DNA of 64,000 bases. Source: Pseudo-nitzschia pungens (taxonomy: Eukaryota; Bacillariophyta; Bacillariophyceae; Bacillariales; Bacillariaceae). Positions 10,954 through 21,428 of this stretch are shown piece after piece. The stretch lies in contig CM074760.1 in NCBI GenBank assembly GCA_037355855.1, forward strand, positions 1,604,501-1,668,500, in the 5' to 3' direction. The stretch's first letter is position 1. The number at the start of each line of letters is the position of its first letter. A program made the translations under genes and the position numbers. The notes under the pieces were generated by a model, which saw nothing but the letters and a program-made list of their open reading frames with translations, searched no databases and was not told the DNA's origin.

Positions 10954-11850
10954 TCATCGTTGAGAGACTGCAACTGACCGTGGACTTGTTTGAAAGCTGT
11001 TGTCTCGCGTCGCAGCGTCTTTGGCACAGGATGAGCGCAACTTTCTACGTTTGCAGATGGTGATTTGAGCCTTCTCGTTGGAATGACTGCCGTTCATCGC
11101 CTCGTAAATGGCGAAGCGAAGCTCTTGCACGAAAGTGTCGTCGATCGAAATGATTTTTCCCACAACAGACGCAAAGTTTGCACAAAAAATATCGTCGTCG
11201 GTCACACTTTCGATTGCATTCAACAAGCACGCCAAAGCAACTGCAGATTCTTGGATTGTGCAAAACGAGTATTTGTTGAGGATCAAATCGATCTGGATTT
11301 TTGCCACATCCATTATGGTTTCCTTTTCGCACGAAGGGAAGCAACTGTGCGGAAACAGATCGATCATCAATCGCACGAAACTGATTGCAGTAGGAGGGTT
11401 CATTCTCCATTTAATAGCAGTCAACATTTTGAATTCCATTGCTTCCACCGCTTGTGGAGAGTGAACTCCTGCGCTCAAAGACGATACCAGGTTGGGATCC
11501 ATTGCTTCTTGTTCGTGAATCTTGACGCTGCTGTAAAGTGCGGTCATCGCAGCTAGTTGATACTGATTTCGGTCAAGTAGAATCTCTTTTCCGTTCGGCG
11601 TTGACATGAAGCGATCTAGGCAATTCATCGCAATCGCAACTGTTTCCTTCTCATATTTGCAGTGGACAGCAATGTCGTTGCACCATTTGGCCATAGCGAA
11701 TCTACAGGACGCATCGACAGGTGTGTCGAGCGCTGAGCTAGCTTTTGGTAAAGATGACAGATAGTCCGAAACAGAGTATCCAAGCTCCTCTTGTCTTCTC
11801 ATGGCTTGAATGGTTTGTATTGTCTGTTCGGTTGGTGATGTGGTCTTCAT
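10954..11850 (-). CDS. Diatom-type cyclin
   Basis: 298-residue protein from an ATG. Two cyclin folds are visible. The first includes RFAMAKWCNDIAVHCKYEKE, then AIAMNCLDRFMS and LAAMTALYSSVKIHE with the Lys/Glu pair used for CDK contact. The second includes FVRLMIDLFPHSCF and the IQIDLILNKYSFCTIQESAV region. Small single-exon cyclins of this layout are greatly expanded in diatoms (the dsCYC group). The C-terminal 45 residues are basic and Ser-rich and may be a nuclear signal. A TTTTTTACAG|GT string 15 bases before the ATG could be an intron end, so an upstream non-coding exon is possible. Confidence 0.85.
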   Translation of the reverse strand: MKTTSPTEQTIQTIQAMRRQEELGYSVSDYLSSLPKASSALDTPVDASCRFAMAKWCNDIAVHCKYEKETVAIAMNCLDRFMSTPNGKEILLDRNQYQLAAMTALYSSVKIHEQEAMDPNLVSSLSAGVHSPQAVEAMEFKMLTAIKWRMNPPTAISFVRLMIDLFPHSCFPSCEKETIMDVAKIQIDLILNKYSFCTIQESAVALACLLNAIESVTDDDIFCANFASVVGKIISIDDTFVQELRFAIYEAMNGSHSNEKAQITICKRRKLRSSCAKDAATRDNSFQTSPRSVAVSQR

Positions 11851-14626
11851 CGTGGTTTCCGTTACCTGTAAAAAATGAAAGGAGAGTTTTCAGTGTGGAT
11901 GATTTTTTGTGTTGAAAAATTTTAATGTGACTTTTTGGCGGAAAGACGTGAGAAAAAGAGAGACGGATTTTTTGTCGTAGTTGGGTTGTAAACCTTCATG
12001 TACCAGTACGACCAAATGCTACGAAAACCAAGAAAGAGCACGATTGACTTGCTTCCGTCGGCGTTTGGTTTGCTGATGCTGAGCCCGACATCCTACGGGA
12101 CCAGAAAATACCGAACGAAAAGTAGCGATGTTTTGTACGGTTAGGACGTATTTGTACGTAACTTATTCATTCTTGCTTTACAGAGTCTTACTCGTACTAC
12201 GAAAGTGAAGGAGAAAACAAACGCTACCGTAAGGATTAAGTAAGTTACCGGTATGTAAGATCAACAATATTTTTTTATCATTGTACCGCACCTAAGCAGG
12301 GTCATTGTGGATGACCCGATTCGCAACAATTTCGAAGTAAGATTAATAAGCATTTCGTCATTATGTTAAATTGGAGAAGCATCCACAGAACTTTGATTTT
12401 ATAGTAAAGATGGAAGAGGCTTATATTGAATTTGGTAGGTTTGGGCTCTAGAAACCAGACGAAATACACATTGCTTGGAAATTACTTCGATTGTAAAGTG
12501 ACCAAGAATTTGTCGTTATAAATCTTATTTGGGCTCTTGTCGCTTCGCAAGTATCAAAAAGCTTTGCAAAATACAGTATGCAATTCCGACAAGGGACGGT
12601 ACTGTAGTTCACTTCGCACTTGATGACTCACTCTGCTTGGTCATGATGACTAAAATACTAATTATTGTACCTCAATGCCACAGGTAGGTAAATAATGTTC
12701 GACGGTAACCTTATGTTTGATGTTTGAAAAGATCGCAACGGGTCTCCAGTAATCTTACTTTTAATCTTCCATCCAATGAACTCTACGGTAACCTTAAGGT
12801 TTACCGTCCGGAAAAATCTGATGACCCCATGTAAAACACACATCGCTAGCATAAATTGAACGCTATTAGTAAGTTCAATTTCTAGTAACGTAGTAATACC
12901 CACAGACAAACCCAGACCCATACCCGAATGAATCCAAACCAAACTCAGACCCAGACCCAAACCCAAACCGAAATTTGGTGCTCGCCGTTAACCAGAAGAA
13001 CAATCCGTCTTGCATTAGGATTCGAGTACCAGTAAGGTTACCCGTAGCTTGTACTGCTACCGGTACCGTATTGCACACGGTAGACTGGGATTCTATTTCG
13101 TACGGTAGAAGTAACCTTACGTAACCTTAGTGGAATGTACGGTATCAAGAAAGGTAAGAGATATTATTCATTCGCTTATGTACAGTAATAAGGTTACTGT
13201 ATGTACCAAGTATTTTGAACTTACGTAGAATGGAGAACAACTTCTTTTTAGGTCTTTTCACTTTTCAGGTGATTTTTTTCTTTCATGCAGTCTCGGTGAA
13301 GAACAGCCATGCATTGAAAAGTAAGAACTGATCCGATGTACTGTGGTACAATAAGAGGAACGAAGTAATTTTAAGCCTTACTACGTAGTTCGTTTGTGTC
13401 GCACTAGGTTCCGGTATTTTTTGTATCAGAAGCATTATCCTCTTCTGGCGGAAGCATGAATAGAATACTCGTCCGAAGTGCAAAAATAATAATGATACTT
13501 CCGGATAATACGAAGCCGAAAAAGCGCCCACTAAAGCCAGTATTAGCGACCTGGCCCTATTGATCTCATCAAAGTTACTCCGTTCGAAATTGCACTCGTT
13601 GCAGCTGAAGAATACGAAGTTCACTTGTGTAACAAAAATTTACAATAAGATTTTTACTGTAGTACGTAGTACGTAGTAGATTATTACAAACCACTCGTAC
13701 CGGTATTCGCACTTCGTAACTCGTGCAATACCAAAATGACTTGCACCACGTGCCTAAAGTGATCCAAGATTGAAAAATAATAATCAAATCGGAAAGAAAT
13801 CTACCGTAAATTACCTCTTCAAGTTCGTGAATGCTTAGTCCTATATCTACAAGTAAGTTACGATTACATCCGTATTGATTGATGAAAGATGATTGGCTTC
13901 GAAATCAATCCAATGTTTTTCTTCATTGCTTGGTGCAAACAACAAACAGTAAGTTTTATTTTTATGTCTTGTTTTCAAATCATCATTTTTGGAAAGTAGA
14001 AGCAGAAATTTATTTAGGATCTCTAGAGACCTGCCATCTTGGCCAACCTACCAGAAAACAGCAAAATGCTCTTTGTGACAACAATGGCGAAGTTCTATCT
14101 TTGATGGAGAAGTAACTACAGTAAACGCACCATTACTGTCTCGGATTGATTCAAACGAATGAAAACTGTCAAGAAAAATTTCGGTCACCCTACTAGTACT
14201 AGAGAGCATATGTCGTGACCAAAACGCATGTCCAGTTCCACTGATGTTGTAGTACATTTGAACAGTTTCAAACTCGTTCACTAGTACCGGTGTTTCTTTG
14301 AAGTAGCTACCCCGGTTCGACAAGAAGTATTCTCCCCTTGTTCCTGCTGTGAGCTTTCGTATCCAGGTTTTAGATTTTGATCGATTCATAACGCATGATG
14401 TGGAGTCAGTGGGAGACTTTCAAAGAGTGCAAAGAGTAACCTTACTCGTACGACTGCAAGTACCGTAACGGGGGAAAAATGCAAAAACTCCAGATCAATT
14501 AGCAGCAAGTACCAGGTAGCCTTCCATTGAAACAGCTGACGGGCAAACGAAACGGAGAACGCAATCGATTGGCACCGGGATATGAATCATAAAACCATCA
14601 AAATCTATAGTTTTTTCTCACTGAGA
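11851..14626. other. Long gene-free stretch with short-word and G-rich repeats
   Basis: About 2.8 kb without a supported gene. It is rich in spacer words (12125-12255, 13015-13215, 13640-13700) and includes a degenerate CCCAGA/CCCAAA tract at about 12900-12972, G-rich on the reverse strand. A 113-codon reverse frame from an ATG (14389-14048) has plausible composition but no recognisable domain; I do not call it a gene. Confidence 0.4.
12900..12972. repeat. Degenerate CCCARA hexamer tract
   Basis: About 73 bases made mostly of CCCAGA, CCCAAA and CCCATA-like units. The reverse strand therefore reads GGGTTTGGGTCTGGG, which could form G-quadruplex-like structure. The units are imperfect, and the tract lies in a gene-free region. 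Confidence 0.6.
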
Positions 14627-16333
14627 TTACGAATTGCCATCTGTGATTACATAGAAAACCCCTAAATCATCAAGGATGTTGATTATATCTTTCAGTGCCG
14701 GTCGACAGGCAGAAGAATTGCACGGGATCAGTGGCTGGTAATGCCCGGGTATGTAGCGAAGGGTAATCGTATTGGCCTGCAGTGATGCCTTTCTGCTATC
14801 GTAGTTCCGTCCTTTGTAAATATCGCAAAAACCACTGGTAGCATCGAAGACAACCACGGCCAACTCGCTCAGCTGCGTTGGAGAGTCCAGCGTGTAAACC
14901 AAAAAGTCCGAAAATGCCTGAACTTCCTCCCCTACCATGCCCTGAAGGACCCATTCTGGGTGAGCCTTCACAACCGCCGCCTCGATGGCCCGTTTGAGCT
15001 GTAGGGCCGTGTCCCCCGTCAACAACTGATCTTCCTCTCTGGTGTCCGCATAATTGCTATCGAGGTAGCCGTTGATGGTGTTGTTCCAGTCATCAAAGGC
15101 ACTCGAGTTATCTTCATGGCCACTAAAGGACAAGGCCCCGATCCCCCATAAATACGAAGTGGCCAAACTTAGATAGAAACAAGAATTCCGTATAATTTCG
15201 TTCCGTTCGTTGCGATTTGTGGCCCCTGCATCTTTGAAAGTCAATCCCAAAATACCGAGTGCTGTCAGTTGTTTCGCAACACAAGCTTCGAGATCCATAC
15301 CATCCGCCTGGAACAAATCATTGACGAGACGTCTGTGATCTTGTAGTTCCTTGTCGCATGTAGCAGTCGTCAATGGGATCACCTTCTTAGTTCCTACGTA
15401 GTTTGCAGAATGATCGTGACCTAGCGCTAGCATTTGTCCTCCACTTGCTTCGTCCGGGGATGTGTGTATAAGTGAGGACGACAACAGAGATCGATATGCT
15501 CGAGCAATTTCCTCGAATCGGTGCGCTTCCCCTCCTTTGTCGGGATGCTGCGGTGGAGCCATTATTGAGCATCGTAGCGTGTCATAAAAAAGAATTGGTG
15601 AGCAATCCGTCGGGCAAAACGAGAAGTGATACCATTCTTGGATTGAAAATTACTTGCACAACAATGGAAACAACGAACAAGATTCCTTCGAGAATAGAAA
15701 GGGCCCAGACGACTCGCATGAAATCGATTTACTCACATGCAACCTGGCAAGTTTCCGATAGGCAGCCTTGACCTCGGTCGTTTTCGCATTTTTCGAAACC
15801 CCCAGAATTTCGTGGGGCAATTTTTTCTGTGCTTGCTGCGAATTTCTGAATTGGTTTTGGTCGTGCCGATGGCTATAGTGGACCAATGCCACATCCAACA
15901 TGGAAAGCTCCATCGCTCGTCGGATGTTGTCCCTTTCCATTTGCTCGGGATTTTCTTTCGACAATTCGGCAAACGTCGTGCTGATGGACGGACCCAGCTG
16001 GTTTCGTTGGATAGTTTGCTGACGACGCCATTCCTTGATTCGTTGGAGAATACCGGTGTTCCCTGCCGTCGATGGAGTCGCAGCACTCGTATCATGGAAA
16101 TTTGATGGAGGAATCACGATTTCATAGTCTTCCTCTGCCGACAGGGGGATCACCGGGTGTCTTATCTGCTCCCAATCCTCCTCGTCGTCGCGGTAGTAGT
16201 GAGCGCCCTCGCGTGACATGGTGTCACCAGTGAACGATCCGGTCGGGGAAGTGTCACTATAGCTGTCGTATTGTTCGCCGTTATCAAACTCCTGGTTGCT
16301 TTGATCGAAGTATGATAGAAGGGTGATTAGCAT
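14627..16333 (-). CDS. J-domain protein with UIM-like motif and OTU-like C-terminal domain, two exons
   Basis: Exon 1 is 16333-15737 and exon 2 is 15547-14627. The 189-bp intron (CAT|GTGAGT...CCGCAG) falls inside the J domain and restores LARLHHPDKGG with an intact HPD. The product is 505 residues. Residues about 127-142 (ERDNIRRAMELSMLDV) fit the ubiquitin-interacting motif core A-x3-S. The J domain spans about 172-240. In the C-terminal half, IIRNSCFYLSLATSYL (Cys about 322) resembles the catalytic Cys helix of OTU proteases. NTITLRYIPGHYQPLI (His about 470) resembles the OTU C-terminal His strand. A chaperone co-factor coupled to ubiquitin handling is inferred. The HPD is certain; the OTU call rests on two motifs. 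Confidence 0.72.
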
Positions 16334-17482
16334 GATGATTGACAGCGTAGTGTTGGACTGGCACCAAAGAAAGAATGCTTTCGATCGGTCGTGTTTCGTC
16401 TATTCTGCATATAGATGATGCACTATAGAATTTTCTCACTCGTCCAGATTTGAAAACCTGATCAACTCTGATCGAAAATGTTATTCCAGGATCAAAAAGT
16501 TTCGAAGATGTGGATGAGAACGTTGTCTCTCAATGCCAACTCATCCGCTTTACTGTGAATGTTGGATCATGGAACAATTGTATCTGGATCGATACTAATT
16601 GAGATGGGAACACAAAATTCAAGATGACAGGAACAGATTTCTCGTTCGCCGCTAGTAGTAGTAGGTCGTCGTCGTCTTCTTCTTCTACTACTCACAATAA
16701 AGGTTTTAGACATGAGAAGGTCGATCGTCGATCGATGATTGATGAAGAGTGAAGATGATTCGAATTCAATCGTATCACGAAGTTCGAAGTTTTTTTCATT
16801 CACGTTCCGGGTCCGTGGAAAACGTCGTGTCACTTTTGGAAGACGGCTACGATACTCGCTTGTACCGTAGGCTCTAAGGTTAACTTAACCTTACTGTAAG
16901 GTTACTCTCAACTCGTAGGTCAGGTAAGGTTTTATGTGATTGACGAGTAAGTCACCGGTTCACGTCCGACACCGGGGCCTGGTCATGCTCCAAGGTAGGC
17001 AACCACCAACATTCGGTACCGGTATGTACGGTACCTAGTACATACTACGTACAAGGATTCGTTGGGTAGTTTTGGAAGCATTTTTTCAACATTCTACCGG
17101 TAGATTTTACAAAACGTACGGTAACCTTATCGTAAATTACGATAACCTTACCGTACAAACCTGCAAGTTACGCACGATCATGTCAGTAAGTCGTGGTTTT
17201 GATTTTCGGACCGAAGCCGGACAGACACCTAGAAAAGTATTGTGAGCTCTAGTGGTCTACCGGTACGGGTAGGGGTACCGATAACCTTACCAGGTAACCT
17301 TACTCGTACCCGTTCGGTCCTTTCAGTAACGAACAACTGGTTGGACTGCTGGCTGCTGAAGCTTTTTGATCGATTTTGAAACAATGGAAGATAGGTGATT
17401 GGAAACAAACGACGGAGTCTTGCGTTCGATCCGCACGAAAGACACTCGATGGCAACCAAGGTCGGATTGTGTCGTCGTTGCC
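16334..17482. other. Spacer dense in short repeated words
   Basis: This region separates the divergent J-domain and membrane-protein genes. From about 16860 to 17310 it is built largely of GTAAGGTTA/TAACCTTAC, TACCGGTA and GTACGTA words. No gene is supported; a reverse frame at 16567-16833 is Ser/Arg-rich and featureless. Confidence 0.5.
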
Positions 17483-18664
17483 ATGTTATCAATTGCTTCC
17501 AAACGCACGTTGACCCTTGCGAGGCCTCGCAAGGGACTTGAGCAGGCCGTGACACAACAACGCGCCAGACTCACCACGGCGGCATCAGCGGGGCCTGCTT
17601 CTAGCAACAGCTCAACGCGACGCCTCGTCGTGTCCCGTCGAGAGTGGCTCGATTTCAAAAAATCCCGGGGGATCTCCAGAAAACCTCCCGACCCATCGAA
17701 GCGACCAATCTCGGACGACGAAAAACCTTGGCCAAGGAATGTACAGATCGCGGGATACGTCGCGGGTGCCCTGGCCGTCCCCTACACGATCCTCTGGACG
17801 ATCACATCCAATCCCACTCTCCGCGAGTGGTTCGGTCCGTATTTACCCCTCGACAAGCTGCGAACGCATTATGGGAAGCTGGAATGGGACGCTCAAACAT
17901 ATGTCGAGCAGATGGAAGATGCGAGGAACAGAGAAAAGAACGGAAAGCCTGCCGACTCTATCGAAGATTCCTTGATCGGATATTATCAATTTCCGGAAGA
18001 AGAGCCCTTCCAGGTGCGACAACAACAAAAGATCATAGAAACGATGAATAATTCGGAAGTTGCGGTAACGATTTCCACATCATCTTCACTAAAGCCGTCG
18101 CCATCGCAAATGGAAGATATTGTCACCAAGACAATAGAGGCGAAGATGATTGCGAATGAGAAGAATTTGTTGGAGGTGTTCTCTGCCAGTTTGGCATCCA
18201 CAACGAATAACGTGTTAGTGGCGGTAGACTTTTTGGACAAGTTTAACTCAGACAACACCACCAACGGCAAAAATGTGGTGAAGCCTCTCTCTGATGGTTC
18301 CTTGATGACAGACATCGAATCACGCAACTCGGAAGGGGGATACAAAGATTCATTCCATTCACCATCGGCCAGCCAACAGTTAGCCCAGGAGATACAGACC
18401 GCGTCGAAATGGACTTACACCCCATCACAGCAGGAAGATGCTGGCAATAACTCAAGGAACGGAACCGCGAGCGATTCTAGAGCCAAAAAACTTACGGATG
18501 TAGAAATGGAAATCGGAAGATTGGAATACGAAATTTCGGAATTGGAAAGGAGCTTGAGAGATCCCATGTGCACTCGCGATATAGACGATATGACCACGGA
18601 ACTTCGTAATGCCAAACGAGAACTTTCCAAATTAAAGTGGAAACGGCGATTCGGATTGGCTTGA
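17483..18664 (+). CDS. Membrane protein with probable mitochondrial presequence and C-terminal coiled coil, function unknown
   Basis: 393 residues from the ATG at 17483; the 28 codons upstream open only with TTG and look like leader sequence. The first 35 residues are rich in Arg, Ser, Thr and Ala with no acidic residue until RKGLE, which suits a mitochondrial targeting peptide. One membrane span (VAGALAVPYTILWTI) lies near residue 100. It is flanked by PWPRNVQIAGY and by NPTLREWFGPYLPLDKLR, the most family-like part. The centre is low complexity. Residues about 330-385 form a heptad-rich helix (EMEIGRLEYEISELERSL and onward). I recognise no named family; it looks like a conserved algal protein of unknown function, possibly of the inner membrane. 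The next gene is tail-to-tail, 190 bp away. Confidence 0.75.
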   Translation: MLSIASKRTLTLARPRKGLEQAVTQQRARLTTAASAGPASSNSSTRRLVVSRREWLDFKKSRGISRKPPDPSKRPISDDEKPWPRNVQIAGYVAGALAVPYTILWTITSNPTLREWFGPYLPLDKLRTHYGKLEWDAQTYVEQMEDARNREKNGKPADSIEDSLIGYYQFPEEEPFQVRQQQKIIETMNNSEVAVTISTSSSLKPSPSQMEDIVTKTIEAKMIANEKNLLEVFSASLASTTNNVLVAVDFLDKFNSDNTTNGKNVVKPLSDGSLMTDIESRNSEGGYKDSFHSPSASQQLAQEIQTASKWTYTPSQQEDAGNNSRNGTASDSRAKKLTDVEMEIGRLEYEISELERSLRDPMCTRDIDDMTTELRNAKRELSKLKWKRRFGLA

Positions 18665-18854
18665 GGAAGAAAGTCGGAGAATCTCCTGTAATCAAGTTCG
18701 AAAGCCAACAATCGTATTCAAATACTATGAAGAAAACTCTGTCCGACGGGGAGTAGAAACAATACGACTCTAGAAGGAAAATCGCTGATACAATATATAT
18801 ATACATATATTTGAATCCACTTCGAAAGTACTGTATGTAACGAAATGCCAATAA

Positions 18855-20157
18855 CTATTTGTCGGGACCATCCTTTTTGTCCATGTTCTTTTGGTTCATT
18901 CCCGCTGACGGGCCACCGATCACCTTCATGTTACGTTCGTACTCTTCTGTCGTCCTGTGATCTGGGCCAATTGTCCATTCCAAATCAGGATTCACCAACT
19001 GCCGCTGGAATGTATGACTTGTTGGCATCGAAGTTCTCGAATCACTCGTACGACTCGTCAAATTTCTCGTGGAAATGGTTGAAACACGCTCTAAGCGATA
19101 AGGAATTTCTCGTTGATTGCCGTAAATGAAGTCTCCTGTGATTGGATCGAATCCACGGTCATTAATGTAAAACACATCTTGATATAATGAGAGTTGATCG
19201 ACGATTCGAATCTTCATCCCTGGAACGATTGTCGAGTTTACAATGGTGGGGCCGTTAATCATGATTGCGTGCAAGGAATTGGAGAAATGGTCGTTTTCAT
19301 CCTCGGGTGTGCTTGTCAAATATGAATGTTGAATGGGATCTTTATCGATTGACCAGGATACCTCGCATTTTTTGAGTATATCTAATTTTTGTTCCCCTTC
19401 GATTGGAGGTTTGAACTTCTCAAACATACGCGGCCAGCTGAGTGGATCTTTTGCATGTGATTTCAAAAGTTTTTCAAGATCCGGATGCAAGGTACTCAAA
19501 AACATTTCCACTGTTTCGTTGTTCGTAGTTGGTGGAACAAGTTCGTAGTATCGAAAGCGGAATATCCGATCGGGATTCCCGTCGAAATAAAAGGCAGCTA
19601 ATCTGGTCGATTCAGTTACCGGAATAAGTGTGCAGTGGAAGTGTTCATGTCCACCACCTTCTCTCGGCTCGAGTTTTTGTTTTCGATCCTCGACGACTTG
19701 TGCATAATTGTCGAAATCACCTTGAAACCATTCGGAGAGGCGTTGCCATACCAGTCGCTGTCGTTGTTCTGTGGTTCTGTTCACGTTATTTCCTGCGATG
19801 TCATTACTGATGTCAATTGAAATGGAATTGCTGCCTTCGACGACCCCGTCTTCAACTGCGGAGGGACGATCACTCTCAAAGTCGTCACTGGAGCTTTTTA
19901 TTGCCCACTCGGTGATTTGAGAGGTGAAATAAACACCACCTTGTGATTTCCAATGGTTCAATCCAGAATCACCGTGTAACGACGTATGACATTTCTTAGG
20001 ACAGCGGATGTTGCACCTCGCACAAGAAAATGACCACGCATGAGCGATGAAAGACGACGAAAGCCAGGGATAGTATCACAGTAACAACCAACTGCAAGCT
20101 CGGTCTTGTTCTATTCAAAGGCTGGGGTGATCTTTCTGCCGAGGGATGTGCTAGCAT
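18855..20157 (-). CDS. CpeT/CpcT-family protein, 5' end tentative
   Basis: The main exon (19961-18855, stop at 18855) encodes about 368 residues. Blocks matching the CpeT family (bilin lyases of cyanobacterial phycobiliproteins) are LSEWFQGDFDNYAQVVEDR, then EHFHCTLIPV, AAFYFDGNPDRIFRFRYYEL and YINDRGFDPITGDFIYGN followed by IPYRLERV. The insertions and the acidic, Ser-rich N-terminus are unlike cyanobacterial members. The frame has no ATG at 19961 and stays open upstream. A hydrophobic signal-like frame begins with an ATG at 20157 (SLQLVVTVILSLAFVVF), so a spliced or frame-shifted secretory N-terminus is likely, but I found no clean donor/acceptor pair. Diatoms lack phycobilisomes, so the substrate is open. 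Confidence 0.68.
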
Positions 20158-21428
20158 TTTTCGATAGATACAGGACTGACCTAGTCACAGAAAGATCCAT
20201 GACGGTGGATGATTGAGGTGTCTGTAATGAAAATACCATGCTAAAGACCCGTACGGTATCATGTGAATCATTAGTAGTAGTAATGGAGATGACAAAAATC
20301 GGTACGTGCAGGGGTCATATTTATGACCCCTGTGTGGAGTGCCATGTAACTTCTGCCCACATTTTGAACATTCAAAATACGGTAAGGCCCTACGTCCGAG
20401 TAACCTTACAATTATTTTCAATTCATTCATAACAGCAGCATGAGCATGTTTTACTTCCCGTACGTAATTAGCTCGTACAAGTGGGCTAGGTGCTAACTTA
20501 CTTCGTGCTTCGTAATGAGTAAGAAGTAAGGTTACGTAGAACCTAGTATACGTTTGTACTGTGGTTCGGATGGTCGGAGTATGAAATAAATTACGGGTAC
20601 GTAGTCGTTAACAAGGAATTAACGTACGTACAAGTAGGTACGAGATTGTACGATTACTTAGTGTTCTGTCTACGTATCCTAAATAGCTTTGTTGGGTACG
20701 AATCGACAATAGTCGGAAGTCAACTGTGTCTGCTGATCGGAATTCATTGCCTTTTTCCAATCACTCGTAAGGTTTACCCTGGTAATCATAAACCCTTACC
20801 GGTATTATCATAACTGGTATAGAAAAGGCTCTCACCTGAAAAAGAAGAACAGGAGTCTAAAACTTCCTCCGAAATGTGTCACACTCTCCAAAGTCCAACG
20901 CACTGAGCTTTCTCCGAAATGTCTGAAGTATTTTTGAGACCATTTTTTTAAAATGAATTGTATCCCGCTATTGACATGTAGGCATCGAAAAGAGTCATTC
21001 CAAGGTCGTAAAATATTGCCTAAGTTAACAAATAATCTCTCACTTAGTATTCACATATCAGATTATCCGAAAAAGGCCAATGGATTCTACTTCAGTAAAC
21101 CAAAGAGAACCAAGTTTTTTTTTCAATTCTTCGGCTGAATGTCATTCAGGTGAAGCGTATGTAAAAGAACTGCATGAAGGAAAAGGTACGAACCATTGTC
21201 TCAGTGTGATAGCGTAGGTTTGGAGCTGCCAGAAGTAAGTTAAGTTACCAATACCTTACTACGAAGAAAAAATACTTCGTAATAATAAAATCTCTGTATT
21301 ACGATATGGGATTTTGTACCAAGTCATTCGTAAAAACCGAGCTTTCATCTAGCCCCCGAAGAAAAAAATACTTTATTCTGTAATCTGATACTCGTACCGA
21401 TGATCCCGTGCGGTAAACTAGCACGATC
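20158..21428. other. Spacer rich in short words, with one 24-bp inverted repeat
   Basis: Dense in spacer words at 20385-20700 (GTAAGGTTACGTAG, TTAACGTACGTACAAG). It contains the inverted repeat at 20309-20332. No supported gene. Confidence 0.5.
20309..20332. repeat. 24-bp near-perfect palindrome
   Basis: CAGGGGTCATA and its exact reverse complement, TATGACCCCTG, are separated by only TT. It lies in a spacer and could be a dimeric-factor site or hairpin. Confidence 0.7.

Noticed and set aside
14048..14389. 113-codon reverse frame with a natural ATG
   Set aside because: Composition is plausible, but there is no motif, neighbour or repeat to support it.
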